From the NCBI GenBank assembly GCA_018110825.1, contig JAGBCL010000052.1:1-64000 (forward strand): 64,000 nt of DNA, given 5' to 3'. Shown here piece after piece: positions 43,296 through 51,955 of this stretch (the first letter of the stretch is position 1; the number at the start of each line of letters is the position of its first letter). This DNA is from Oscillospiraceae bacterium (GTDB lineage: Bacteria; Bacillota; Clostridia; Oscillospirales; Ruminococcaceae). The notes beneath the pieces are model-generated. The model did no database searches and was not told the origin of the DNA. It was given only the letters and a program-made list of their open reading frames with translations. The position numbers and the translations under genes were made by a program.

Positions 43296-43324
43296 TTGAT
43301 TTTATTATATGTATGTGATATAAT
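43296..43324 (+). promoter_or_regulatory. Promoter of the thioesterase gene
   Basis: TTGATT (43296-43301), a 17-bp spacer and a perfect TATAAT (43319-43324), about 40 bases ahead of the start codon. Confidence 0.8.
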
Positions 43325-43363
43325 TTATTTTGTATAGCTGTTTATTGGCAAAGGAGTTTTTTT

Positions 43364-43801
43364 ATGAGCAAAATAGAACTTTATGAACACAGAGTAAGTT
43401 ACTACGAAACTGACCAGATGGGTATAGTTCATCACTCCAATTACATCAGATGGTTTGAAGATGCTCGTGTTGACTTTCTTGAAAAAGTAGGCTTTTCATA
43501 TGACAAGATGGAAGAACTGGGCGTAATGATTGTTGTGCTTGGTGCTTCTTGTGAATATAAATTTTCCGCACGGTTCGGTGACAGGGTTATTATTATCCCG
43601 AAAATTTCTGAATTCAACGGTTTCAAGCTTACAGTCAGCTACCGTGTACTGAACAAGGCTGACGGAACACTTCTTGCAACCGGAGAAACCAAACATTGCT
43701 TTACTGACCTTAATCTGAAACCAGTACGCACTAAAAAGGATTACCCTGATATATACAAGATTTTCAATGACTACACGGGCGTTGACCTTGACGCAGAATA
43801 A
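43364..43801 (+). CDS. Acyl-CoA thioesterase, hot-dog fold (YbgC/FadM type)
   Basis: A 145-residue protein. YETDQMGIVHHSNYIRWFEDARVDFL (from residue 14) contains the catalytic aspartate D17 and the helix typical of 4-hydroxybenzoyl-CoA thioesterase-type hot-dog enzymes. The enzyme hydrolyses acyl-CoA or acyl-ACP; chain preference is unknown. It is followed 19 bases later by the CE2-like esterase gene on the same strand, probably in one transcript. Confidence 0.88.
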   Translation: MSKIELYEHRVSYYETDQMGIVHHSNYIRWFEDARVDFLEKVGFSYDKMEELGVMIVVLGASCEYKFSARFGDRVIIIPKISEFNGFKLTVSYRVLNKADGTLLATGETKHCFTDLNLKPVRTKKDYPDIYKIFNDYTGVDLDAE

Positions 43802-43820
43802 AAACGAAAGGATTTTCTGT

Positions 43821-44894
43821 ATGCAGACTTTTCTTGCTGATGAAAAGCATGTCCGCACAATCGGACGAAGTATTTTCCATAATAACATACGTTACCTGAG
43901 CTGGAGCTGTTCAGCGATTGAGTTTGTTTTCACGGGAACAGAAGTTGCTGCTGAAATATGGACTGACTGGGTTATGGATGAACCGTGGAAAGAAAATTTC
44001 CAACCGTATCTTGCAGTTTTTGTAAATGATGAAGCCGTACCGCGAAAAAGATTCCCTTTAAATGCCGGTACTGAGGTTTACTCAATATATAAAAATGAAA
44101 ATGCTGAAAAAGTAAAAATCCGAATTGTGAAGCTTTCCGAGGCTGCATTCAGCAAGTCGGGCATTGTCAGAATCAATGCTGACGGAGTAATCTCCCCTAC
44201 TACGCCTTCTTCACGCAGAATGGAATTCATCGGCGACAGCATAACCTGCGGATTTGGAATTGAGGGAAAATGTGCAGAAGAAAACTTTCGCACGGCTACG
44301 GAAAACCCTTACATAAACTATGCTTCAAAAACGGCAAGAAGTTTCGGTGCTGAATACAATCTTATTTCCTGGAGCGGAATCGGTGTATATTCAAGCTCAA
44401 CCCATACAGATGAGATTAATGACAGCTGGCTGATGCCTATGCTATACGATTACACCGATATCAGCATTGAAGGAAATATCGGCATCGAAAACCATATTGA
44501 ATGGGATTTCGGCAGATTTTCCGCTGATGTTGTTGTTATTAACCTCGGCACTAACGATAATTTCTACACTAAGGAAATACCCGAACGTGTTGATGGTTTT
44601 AAGTCGGCATATGAAAAATTTGTAAGAAATGTCCGTAAAAAAAATCCGACAGCCCATATAATCTGTGCACTCGGAATGATGGGTGCAGAGCTATATCCTG
44701 CTATTGAAGAAACTGTTCGGAAGATTGACGATGACAAGATTTACGCGTTGAAATTTGATGTTCAGCTTGATGAGGACGGAATCGGAAGTGAAAAGCACCC
44801 GAATTACGTTACCCACAACAAGGCTGCACTCAGACTTTCGAAAAAAATTTCCGAAATTACAAGTTGGAAATGTGATAAAACCGTTTTTGATTAA
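43821..44894 (+). CDS. SGNH-hydrolase esterase, CE2-like
   Basis: A 357-residue protein without signal peptide. Residues 1-130 form a beta-rich N-terminal domain; EFIGDSITCGFG (nucleophile S140) begins the SGNH/GDSL hydrolase domain. VINLGTNDNF is block III and HPNYVTHNKAA carries the conserved histidine. A jelly-roll domain followed by an SGNH domain is the layout of carbohydrate esterase family 2, which deacetylates xylan- or mannan-derived sugars. The lack of a secretion signal suggests action on imported oligosaccharides. The start at 43821 has GAAAGGA upstream; the longer frame from 43767 would overlap the thioesterase gene. Confidence 0.8.
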   Translation: MQTFLADEKHVRTIGRSIFHNNIRYLSWSCSAIEFVFTGTEVAAEIWTDWVMDEPWKENFQPYLAVFVNDEAVPRKRFPLNAGTEVYSIYKNENAEKVKIRIVKLSEAAFSKSGIVRINADGVISPTTPSSRRMEFIGDSITCGFGIEGKCAEENFRTATENPYINYASKTARSFGAEYNLISWSGIGVYSSSTHTDEINDSWLMPMLYDYTDISIEGNIGIENHIEWDFGRFSADVVVINLGTNDNFYTKEIPERVDGFKSAYEKFVRNVRKKNPTAHIICALGMMGAELYPAIEETVRKIDDDKIYALKFDVQLDEDGIGSEKHPNYVTHNKAALRLSKKISEITSWKCDKTVFD

Positions 44895-45010
44895 TCACTA
44901 AATTATACATAGCTTTCGTTATCATTTCACATGATTTACACATTGAAGTTTTACAATATAGCCATAGTCCGAAAAACGGCGATTGCTTAACATAGAAAGG
45001 CGGTATTGTT

Positions 45011-46369
45011 ATGTACGAAGAAAACAATAACAATAATTATACTTATGAGGCAAACTACACTCCATCAGAACCTGAAAAACCCAAGAACAGCGGCGGCAAA
45101 AAAGCAGGTAAAATTTTGGCACTAATTCTTGCTGTTACGCTTATTGGCGGTGCATCAGGCTTCGGCGGTGCATTACTTGCAAATTCAATGAATTCCAATG
45201 AGATTTCTGTTTCTGCAGATGATGAGCAGGAAGAAGAAAAAGAATTCATCAACACTGTCACTGCTGCCCCGCAGGATACAGATGGGAAAGATGATGCAAG
45301 TCTTGGTACACTTTTAAATGTTACCCCTGCAAACGGAGAACTTACAACTGAACAGATTATCCATAATGCCACACCTTCCGTTGTACTTATCACATCAGAA
45401 TTCACTGATGCTCAGGGCAGCGGAACAGGCACAGGTATTGTACTTTCTTCTGACGGATACATCATTACAAACTGTCATGTTATTGAAACTTCATATCAGA
45501 CCTATCAGAGCTCGGGCGATGTTAATCCGTTTGAAAATCCTTTCAGCTTTTTCGGCGGCGGTTACGAAGCTATAACACAGACTGCTCAGGCTGATAAGGT
45601 TACAATTACTATGTCCGATGGCTCTGAACACGAAGCCGAAATTATCGGAAGCGATGAAAACACTGACCTTGCACTGCTTAAAATCGATGTTGATGGTCTT
45701 ATTCCTGCAATCCTTGGTAACAGTGATGACCTCTCCCTCGGTGAAACGGCTGTAACTCTTGGTTATCCTCTCGGTCTTGGACTTTCTGCTTCTGAAGGTA
45801 TCGTTTCAGGACTTGAAAAGGAAGTTACCACTGAGCTTTCCAGCGGCGGTACAGCTACAATGACTCTTATTCAGACAGACGCTTCCATTAACCCAGGTAA
45901 CTCAGGCGGCCCTCTTCTTAACCAAAGAGGTGAAGTAATCGGCATTACTTCCTCCAAGCTTGTTGACAGCACTGTTGAAGGTATAGGTTTTGCAATTCCG
46001 ATTACAGATGCAATGCCGATTCTTGAAGACCTTATGAACAAAGGATATGTTGCTACTCCAAAAATCGGAATTACAGGCAGTGATATCACTGCAGCTGTAA
46101 AGCGTTACTATAATCTCCCTGTTGATTCAGGTGTACTGGTTGTATCAGTTGAAGCAGGCTCCTGTGCGGATATCGCAGGAATTGCGGAAGGTGATGTTAT
46201 CGTTGCGGCTGACGGTAAGGAAATCAGTGACATGAACGGACTTGTTGCTGCAAAGAACAAGCATAAGCCAGGTGAAACAATGACAGTTACACTTGCAAGA
46301 AATGATGGTAACATCGATGTTGAAATCGTACTTGATGAAACACCAAACGAGGAAGCCACCGACGAATAA
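45011..46369 (+). CDS. htrA: HtrA/DegP-type membrane serine protease
   Basis: A 452-residue protein. An acidic, N-rich cytoplasmic start of ~34 residues precedes one membrane anchor (ILALILAVTLIGGASGFGGALLA). The trypsin-like domain has the triad H156 (TNCHVI), D219 (NTDLALLKID) and S298 (NPGNSGGPL). A PDZ domain follows (VLVVSVEAGSCADIAGIAEGDVIVAADGKEI). It degrades or refolds damaged exported proteins at the outer face of the membrane. AAAGG lies upstream of the start. A terminator follows. Confidence 0.93.
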   Translation: MYEENNNNNYTYEANYTPSEPEKPKNSGGKKAGKILALILAVTLIGGASGFGGALLANSMNSNEISVSADDEQEEEKEFINTVTAAPQDTDGKDDASLGTLLNVTPANGELTTEQIIHNATPSVVLITSEFTDAQGSGTGTGIVLSSDGYIITNCHVIETSYQTYQSSGDVNPFENPFSFFGGGYEAITQTAQADKVTITMSDGSEHEAEIIGSDENTDLALLKIDVDGLIPAILGNSDDLSLGETAVTLGYPLGLGLSASEGIVSGLEKEVTTELSSGGTATMTLIQTDASINPGNSGGPLLNQRGEVIGITSSKLVDSTVEGIGFAIPITDAMPILEDLMNKGYVATPKIGITGSDITAAVKRYYNLPVDSGVLVVSVEAGSCADIAGIAEGDVIVAADGKEISDMNGLVAAKNKHKPGETMTVTLARNDGNIDVEIVLDETPNEEATDE

Positions 46370-46382
46370 TTGCACATCCAAT

Positions 46383-46425
46383 ACAAACAGTCCGTGGAAA
46401 TCACGGGCTGTTTGTAAATTTCACT
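46383..46425 (+). terminator. Intrinsic terminator after htrA
   Basis: A 14-bp stem with one G-T pair (46383-46396 with 46402-46415) is followed by AAATTTC. It isolates htrA from the tRNA gene. Confidence 0.75.
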
Positions 46426-46484
46426 GCATTTTTTACCTGTTATAGACATCTGAAAATATTTTTCAAAAAAATTTTCAAAAATAC

Positions 46485-46513
46485 TTGACAAAGCTTTTCT
46501 GTTATGATATAAT
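46485..46513 (+). promoter_or_regulatory. Consensus promoter of the tRNA-fMet gene
   Basis: Perfect TTGACA (46485-46490), 17-bp spacer and perfect TATAAT (46508-46513), 36 bases ahead of the tRNA. Confidence 0.9.
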
Positions 46514-46549
46514 ATAAAAGCACTCTTGAGAGAGTACAAAACAAAATAT

Positions 46550-46626
<77 letters not shown>

Positions 46627-46903
46627 CGTAGATAAGCCGTTTGATTGATTTCAGGCGGCTTATTATTTTGCTCAAAAATAGCGTTTAGGGCACTATTAGG
46701 GCACTAATACCTCAAAACAAGACACCACAAAACGCACCAAAACAACAAATAAACTTGCTTATATCCCCTGTTATATCAAGCATATCCTGCTCTCTTTTCT
46801 TCCAAAATTTACCCACCGGGGGGGATGTACAGAAAGCGACCAAGAGTTACCCCGCAAATTTTTTTTACACTTTCCACGCGAAAAAATCTCATAGAAATAA
46901 TTC

Positions 46904-46941
46904 AAGGCAGTTTCCATTTAATTTTGGAAGCTGCCTTTTTT
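46904..46941 (-). terminator. Terminator of the integrase gene
   Basis: A 13-bp stem with one G-T pair (46904-46916 with 46925-46937) is flanked by A and T tracts, so it can work on either strand. It lies directly after the integrase stop. Confidence 0.75.
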
Positions 46942-46942
46942 G

Positions 46943-48466
46943 TTATCCTGCTATTGTTTCCTTATTATCCTCTTCATCGTCCTGGGCATTCTTTTTAAGC
47001 TTTTGAGTAAAAAGAACATCTCCGAGAGTATCAGCTATTCTTGAATTTGCTTCTTCAAGAACGTGAGCATATATATTTTGTGTTGTACTTGGCTGGGCGT
47101 GGCCTAAATAACCTGAAATTGATATTGTATCAAGTCCGTTGAAATAAAGTAGGCTTGCCGCTGTATGTCTGAATTGATGTGGGTGCAGATGCGGTAAATT
47201 GTGACGTTTTGAAAAAGAAGAAAGCCATTGAGCAATGGAATCCGGGTGAAGCGGATAGCCTAAATTGTCAAAGTTTTCCGATACAAAAATAAAATCATTC
47301 TCAAAAGTCTGCATTACACCTTTTCCATCGGGAATAGAAATATTTCTGTTCCACTTGCTTCCTGAATCGCTTATGAGCAGGTCATAATACTTTTGCTTGT
47401 ACTCCTTCAGAAGCTGCATAACCTGAACAGGAAGCTTAATAAAGCGGTTTGACTTCTCTGTTTTGGGAATATCTGTGTAAATACCTATATCAGGCTGATA
47501 ATAAACACAACGCTCAATATGTATCTGATTGAATTCCCAGTTTACACAAGACCAACGCAAGCCTATAATTTCGCCACGTCTTGCACCTGTTGCAATGAGC
47601 AGATTAATTATAGTTTTCCATTTCAAAGGCTCATATTCAAGAGCATCCATAATCTCATTGACCTGCTCCAATTCAAGATAATCAGCCTTAGGAGCAATAC
47701 ATTTCGGCGGCATTGCCCTTGCAGCAGGATTGTAAGGAATAAGATTTTCTTTTACCGCCATTTCAAGAACAGCGTGAATAACTCTGTGATGCTCTTTTAC
47801 TGTTTTGGGTGAAAGAGGCTTCATATTCCTTTGCACCTTAAACAACTCATTTGTAGGAACATTAAAAGCCTTTGCTATTTTATCCGCTGTACTTTCAGCT
47901 ATAATTTTACCCTTCATTGCAAGGTTGAATGTGGTATAAGACATATTCAGCTTTTCCTTGCAGAAGGTTTCCTTGTTTGTATACCCTGCCTTCTTTACAA
48001 GTGCCCCTATATCAACGTTAGGCCTAACAACAGCCTTTGCACCCTGCAAGCGTAAACCGTCCTGTGAAAGCTGTCTGTAAAATTCATTCAGGTGTTGAGG
48101 GCGAATATCAGCAATCTTGATGTGTCCGATACCTGCGTTTATGCGTACAAGCAATTCTCTGTAACGCATTTCCGTATTATGTCGAAGCACTCCGCTGTCA
48201 GCCTTCACCTTCATTACATAGTCAGCATAGTTTTCAAACTTCTGCTTGCCGTCACCCATAAGACCGAGCTTGCATTGTTCCTCAAAAAGTGTAGCCTGAC
48301 GGTTAAGTTCTTTTTCAATCTGCTTTTTCGTCATATTCGGAGCAGGTTTCCACGTCATTTCATAGGGTTTTATCTTCTCCCCTGAAGCCGAATACCCTGC
48401 TGCCACTCTTATTCTGTAAGAAACTATTTCGCCGTTTTTATTCGTTCTTGGGGTTATGTTGGGCAT
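46943..48466 (-). CDS. int: Phage tyrosine integrase with internal XRE-like insertion
   Basis: A 507-residue integrase. The arm-binding domain is at ~1-65 and the core-binding domain at ~75-240. The catalytic residues R296 (ATGARRGE), H430-x-x-R433 (HQFRH), H456 (LGHAQ) and Y466 (NIYAHV) are all correctly placed. Residues ~148-212 form a Cro/CI-type helix-turn-helix inserted in the core-binding domain (IGALVKKAGYTNKETFCKEKLNMSYTTFNLAMKGKIIAESTADKIAKAFNVPTNELF). This insert is known in some clostridial integrases. The start overlaps the repressor gene by 29 bases, so the two are one transcript. It is related to the integrase at 14198-15382. Confidence 0.92.
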   Translation of the reverse strand: MPNITPRTNKNGEIVSYRIRVAAGYSASGEKIKPYEMTWKPAPNMTKKQIEKELNRQATLFEEQCKLGLMGDGKQKFENYADYVMKVKADSGVLRHNTEMRYRELLVRINAGIGHIKIADIRPQHLNEFYRQLSQDGLRLQGAKAVVRPNVDIGALVKKAGYTNKETFCKEKLNMSYTTFNLAMKGKIIAESTADKIAKAFNVPTNELFKVQRNMKPLSPKTVKEHHRVIHAVLEMAVKENLIPYNPAARAMPPKCIAPKADYLELEQVNEIMDALEYEPLKWKTIINLLIATGARRGEIIGLRWSCVNWEFNQIHIERCVYYQPDIGIYTDIPKTEKSNRFIKLPVQVMQLLKEYKQKYYDLLISDSGSKWNRNISIPDGKGVMQTFENDFIFVSENFDNLGYPLHPDSIAQWLSSFSKRHNLPHLHPHQFRHTAASLLYFNGLDTISISGYLGHAQPSTTQNIYAHVLEEANSRIADTLGDVLFTQKLKKNAQDDEEDNKETIAG

Positions 48467-49136
48467 TGTCCAAAGCCTCCTTTATTTCTTCATCACTTGG
48501 TTGTTCATTAGCACAGTATTCTTTATAACGATTATAAAAATCACTCTTAACACAATAATCATTTGCAGCATTTTTTAATAAATCATATATTTCCTTGCTT
48601 AATTTATATTCAATGTAGTCATAGCTGTTTTTCAAGATATGACTTCGGCTATATGCTTCATCGGAACCAATTGTATTTATGTCAATTTCAAATAATAATA
48701 ATGTATCTAACAATTTTCTTATATTATCATTTTCTATAAGATAATTAAGCAAATCGTATCTATTTTTATCACAAAACTCCTGACCATCAAATCCATAATA
48801 AAATGTTCTTTTGTCATATTTTAGAATTTTCAATTCATCAATAGTTGAGTTTAATTCAACCAATTTATTTATAGATTTATTTGATAGTCCTGTATTTTGT
48901 AATTCTTGTATATTAATTTCGAGATTTTCTAAATTTGAAAGACCTAATAAATAATCTGATGTGACTCCAAACACCTGACACATTGCATATATTACATCAG
49001 CATCTGGCTTACGTTCTCCATTTTCATAAAAACTTAACGCTCCCCTTGAAATGCCTAATAATTCTGCACATTCTGTTTGCGAACGTTCTCCTCTCAGCTC
49101 TTTTATTCTTTTGCCCATTTTCTTTACATCAAACAT
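48438..49136 (-). CDS. CI-like XRE repressor
   Basis: A 232-residue protein with an N-terminal Cro/CI helix-turn-helix (MGKRIKELRGERSQTECAELLGISRGALSFYENGERKPDADVIYAM) and a C-terminal helical part of unknown function. There is no LexA-type S24 peptidase domain, so induction is not by ordinary RecA-stimulated self-cleavage. It is transcribed divergently from the early genes across a region rich in TTGCAT repeats and is cotranscribed with the integrase. It probably maintains lysogeny. Confidence 0.82.
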   Translation of the reverse strand: MFDVKKMGKRIKELRGERSQTECAELLGISRGALSFYENGERKPDADVIYAMCQVFGVTSDYLLGLSNLENLEINIQELQNTGLSNKSINKLVELNSTIDELKILKYDKRTFYYGFDGQEFCDKNRYDLLNYLIENDNIRKLLDTLLLFEIDINTIGSDEAYSRSHILKNSYDYIEYKLSKEIYDLLKNAANDYCVKSDFYNRYKEYCANEQPSDEEIKEALDNAQHNPKNE

Positions 49137-49149
49137 TTTATTCCCACCA

Positions 49150-49221
49150 TTGCATATTTTTGTTGCATTTCATAAAGTTGCATATATTCGTATTGACATT
49201 TCACAAATGTATGCATATAAT
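49150..49221 (+). promoter_or_regulatory. Divergent operator and early promoter
   Basis: Early promoter on the plus strand: perfect TTGACA (49193-49198), 17-bp spacer and perfect TATAAT (49216-49221). TTGCAT occurs at 49150, 49163 and 49178, and ATGCAT at 49211 overlaps the -10 box. These regularly spaced words are likely operators for the CI-like and Cro-like proteins. Confidence 0.75.
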
Positions 49222-49303
49222 ATAATTGTAACATTCATCATCACTATCATAATATCATTAAGATGATGATTTGTCAATACCTAAAATCAAAGGAGGAACA
49301 ACT

Positions 49304-49498
49304 ATGTGCAATGCAGATGTAAGAACAGCCGCCAAAAATGCAGGTGTGTTTCTGTATCAAGTGGCGGCAGCTATGGGAATTTCAGAACCTACAATGACAA
49401 GAAAACTCCGCTTTGAACTTCCCGATGAAGAAAAGCAGAACATTTTTGAGACCATCAGCAAAATAGCAAGCAACCGCATCAATAACAAGGAGGTCTAA
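49304..49498 (+). CDS. Small Cro-like DNA-binding protein
   Basis: A 64-residue protein. TAAKNAGVFLYQVAAAMGISEPTMTRKLRFELPDEEKQNIFETI is a short helix-turn-helix of the type encoded first in the early operons of clostridial phages. It probably acts as Cro, opposing the CI-like repressor at the adjacent operators. The ATG at 49304 is preceded by AAAGGAGG. Confidence 0.7.
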   Translation: MCNADVRTAAKNAGVFLYQVAAAMGISEPTMTRKLRFELPDEEKQNIFETISKIASNRINNKEV

Positions 49499-49502
49499 AG
49501 CT

Positions 49503-49706
49503 ATGTTCTACGTAAAAGCCACACTCGCAGAAGGTGTTGAAATCAATATCGACATTACAGGTGAGAACGTATATACACGTTGCCCTGTTTGTGGCAAGGA
49601 GATGAGTGTTGACATTTTTGAAGATGCTACATACACAGAAATCTGCCCTTACAGCACAAAGTACATATGTGAAGAATGCACACGCAAAAGGAAAGGAGAA
49701 AACTAA
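49503..49706 (+). CDS. Small zinc-ribbon protein
   Basis: A 67-residue protein with two cysteine pairs, CPVCGKEM and ICEECTRK, separated by ~25 residues, which should bind zinc. Function unknown. It lies 4 bases after the Cro-like gene and has a GGAGG site, so it is in the early operon. Confidence 0.65.
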   Translation: MFYVKATLAEGVEINIDITGENVYTRCPVCGKEMSVDIFEDATYTEICPYSTKYICEECTRKRKGEN

Positions 49707-49708
49707 CA

Positions 49709-50110
49709 ATGATACCTGCAAAATACTTTTTTGACAGAGAAGGCAACCTTGCAAGAATAACAAGAGTAGGCCTTATTCCAACAAATGTCGACAACTCCGA
49801 ATTTTACTCAATCGGACTTGCCTATCCTGATAATTCAACAAATAATGCTTTTATAAGAGATAATCTTGACGGCACATATGCAATTGTAGTTGAAGAGGAA
49901 AACGACGAAAAAACAGGAAAAATGGAAGCTATAAGATTCGTTGGTGATACAATGTATTATGCCGACGATACCGAACATATTCCGCAGGAAGATGTTATCT
50001 GCATTGATGTTGAGCATATAAGCAAGCTGATAGAAAGCCTTACTATTCTTGGAGGTGCAATGGAAAATACTATTGCTTCTGTCCATAGCCTTTTCAATCC
50101 ACAAAAATAA
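49709..50110 (+). CDS. Early-operon protein of unknown function
   Basis: A 133-residue soluble protein (MIPAKYFFDREGNLARITRVGLIPTNVDN) of mainly beta character with a helical end. No family is recognised. The start at 49709 has AAAGGAG upstream and follows the zinc-ribbon gene by 2 bases. A hairpin follows at 50118-50147. Confidence 0.55.
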   Translation: MIPAKYFFDREGNLARITRVGLIPTNVDNSEFYSIGLAYPDNSTNNAFIRDNLDGTYAIVVEEENDEKTGKMEAIRFVGDTMYYADDTEHIPQEDVICIDVEHISKLIESLTILGGAMENTIASVHSLFNPQK

Positions 50111-50179
50111 AACGCCTTCTGCTGAATACTTTGGCGAGCGTACAGCAGAAAGCGTATATCGAATCAATAAAGTCTATTG

Positions 50180-50215
50180 ACCCGTTCCTATTGTACCACA
50201 TCGGGAACGGGTTTT
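50180..50215 (+). terminator. Hairpin between early gene groups
   Basis: ACCCGTTCC (50180-50188) pairs with GGAACGGGT (50204-50212), followed by TTT and then the ribosome-binding site of the Rha gene. It may be a weak terminator or attenuator. Confidence 0.6.
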
Positions 50216-50234
50216 CAAGGAGGAATTATTATTT

Positions 50235-50906
50235 ATGGAAAATGAACTCGTTTTCTTACCCGATAATTACATAAATGCAGAGCCTTTTACATATTCAAAC
50301 ATTATCGCTGAACATACAAACATATCTCATCATGCAATTAAACAGCTTATTGTAAAATATGAAAATGACCTTTCTGAATTAGGCACGCTTGCATTTGAAA
50401 TTCAAGCGTGCCCCCACAAAACAGGTGCTTCACTTGAAAAAATATATCATCTCAACGAACAGCAGGCAACACTTCTCATAACATATATGAAAAATACTGA
50501 GCCTGTTCGCCGCTTCAAGAAAGCACTTGTAAAGGGATTTTTTGCAATGAGAGAAGAACTTACAGAACGCAGAATTAACCGCAGTATGCTCAAGCATACA
50601 CATAAAAGCCTTGCAGAAGCTGTAAAGCTTATTCCTCCGCACCCTCATTCTGCATTTGATTATGCAAAATATCACGCCCTTGCATATATTGTTGCATTCG
50701 GTTGTTCCCCTTCCAAGCTTAAAAAGCGGCGTAACGCAAAAGCATAAGCAAGTGTTGCCGACTATCTTACAGCAGCTGAAATTGAGAGTGTTGCCAATAT
50801 CAAGGACAAAATCTGTATTTGCATTGAAATGGGTATGGAATACGCTGAAATCAAGGATAAGCTTATGAAAATGCAAATTCAAAATTTATCATCAAAGGAG
50901 AATTGA
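50235..50906 (+). pseudogene. Rha-family phage regulator with in-frame ochre stop
   Basis: The first 170 codons encode a Rha-type protein (YSNIIAEHTNISHHAIKQLIVKYENDL, then EKIYHLNEQQATLLITYMKNTEPVRRFKKALVKGFFAMREEL). TAA at 50745-50747 interrupts it. The same frame then continues for 52 codons (ASVADYLTAAEIESVANIKD and on to 50906), which resembles the usual C-terminal part of the family. The protein is thus truncated by a nonsense change, or translated as a 170-residue form. Rha proteins are phage regulatory proteins that can impair host growth. The gene contains one copy of the 23-bp repeat at 50388-50410. Confidence 0.75.
50388..50410 (+). repeat. 23-bp repeat, copy 1 (within rha)
   Basis: Starts CTTGCATTTGAAATTCAAG and is identical over 23 bp to 62243-62265. 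With flanking bases it forms a hairpin (CACGCTTG with CAAGCGTG). A related hairpin, CACGCTCT/AGAGCGTG with the loop TATTTGAAATG, lies at 58180-58206. Confidence 0.85.
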
Positions 50907-50908
50907 AA

Positions 50909-51151
50909 ATGACAGGGATGAAAATGTACACAATAGCCGAAGCCTCTAACAGCTTCGGCGTTACAGAATACGCATTACGCAAATGGGTAAGAAGCGGCAC
51001 TTTGCCTTCTGTAAAAATCGGTAAAAAGTATCTGATTAATGAGCAGGTGCTTGAAAAGTTCCTGCAAGGTGAAAGCCTTAACGCATCTGTTCAGAACGAC
51101 AGTGTATGCCAAATCAAACCTATTAGTGTGAGGGGCGTTATCAATGGCTGA
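50909..51151 (+). CDS. Excisionase-like helix-turn-helix protein
   Basis: An 80-residue protein with a MerR/excisionase-type winged helix (YTIAEASNSFGVTEYALRKWVRSGTLPSVKIGKKYLINEQVLEKFL) and a short tail. It may be the element's excisionase or a DNA-binding regulator. The GGAG at 50897-50900 suits ATG 50909. Its end overlaps the next gene by 8 bases, indicating coupled translation. Confidence 0.7.
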   Translation: MTGMKMYTIAEASNSFGVTEYALRKWVRSGTLPSVKIGKKYLINEQVLEKFLQGESLNASVQNDSVCQIKPISVRGVING

Positions 51152-51935
51152 AAAAAGAATGTTTGACAAACGATTTATGGAAAGTGACGCTTTTTTAGAG
51201 TTGTCACCATCCTCACAAATGCTATATGTACACTTATCCCTCAACGCAGACGATGACGGATTTTTATGCAATTACAAGGGAATTATGCGGTTAGTAAGCT
51301 GTACTGAGGAAGATTTTAATGCACTTCTTGAACATGGATTTATAATTCGTTTCAAATCAGGTGTTATTGTTATTTCGCATTGGAAAATAAACAACAATAT
51401 TCGTCAAGACAGGTACAAGCCTACAAATTGCAAAGAAAAAACTATGATTTATCTATCTGAAACTGATAAAACTTATCACTTAAATGATGATAAAAAAAGT
51501 CGGTTTCCATTTGGTATACCAACTGACAACCAAACAGAACCCGAATGACTCCCCAGTATAGATAAGAATAGATTAGATAAGGTTAGTATAGATAAAAATA
51601 TAAATTGCTCAAATTTCGAAAATTTGAGCGATGATGATTCAGATGAAAATATTGCTGAAATAGCAATCAAGTTTTATTTCACAGCATACAGTATCTATCA
51701 CAATACAAACCATCCATATCTGAAAACTGAACTGCTCAATCAGGTAAAAGAAGAATTAAGCTTTCATATAAGTGAATTCTGTTTATCCCTTGAAGATGTT
51801 CAGGAAATGATAATACACTTTTTTGAACATCCTCCGAGTAAATCTGACGGAAATATAAACCTGTTTGTTAATAGGAGTGTTTTTGTCAGAGTAGGTCATT
51901 CAACAGGAGTGATTTCGGGATATACTGAATTATAG
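51144..51935 (+). pseudogene. Replisome-organiser-like protein with in-frame opal stop
   Basis: The first 134 codons (MAEKRMFDKRFMESDAFLEL, LHLSLNADDDGFLCNYKG-like section and GVIVISHWKINNNIRQDRYKPT) match the N-terminal winged-helix part of clostridial and lactococcal phage replisome organisers. TGA at 51546-51548 interrupts it. The same frame goes on through LPSIDKNRLDKVSIDKNINC to a helical C-terminal part ending at 51935. A single CGA-to-TGA change would explain it, giving RLPSIDKN. Restart at ATG 51624 would give only the C-terminal 103 residues. Phage replication is therefore probably disabled unless stop read-through occurs. Confidence 0.75.
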
Positions 51936-51955
51936 TTTCAAAAAGGAGGATACCT

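Noticed and set aside
46816..46826. Run of seven G residues near the attachment site as a quadruplex or switch
   Set aside because: A single G run cannot form a quadruplex, and no open frame crosses it that a length change would switch.
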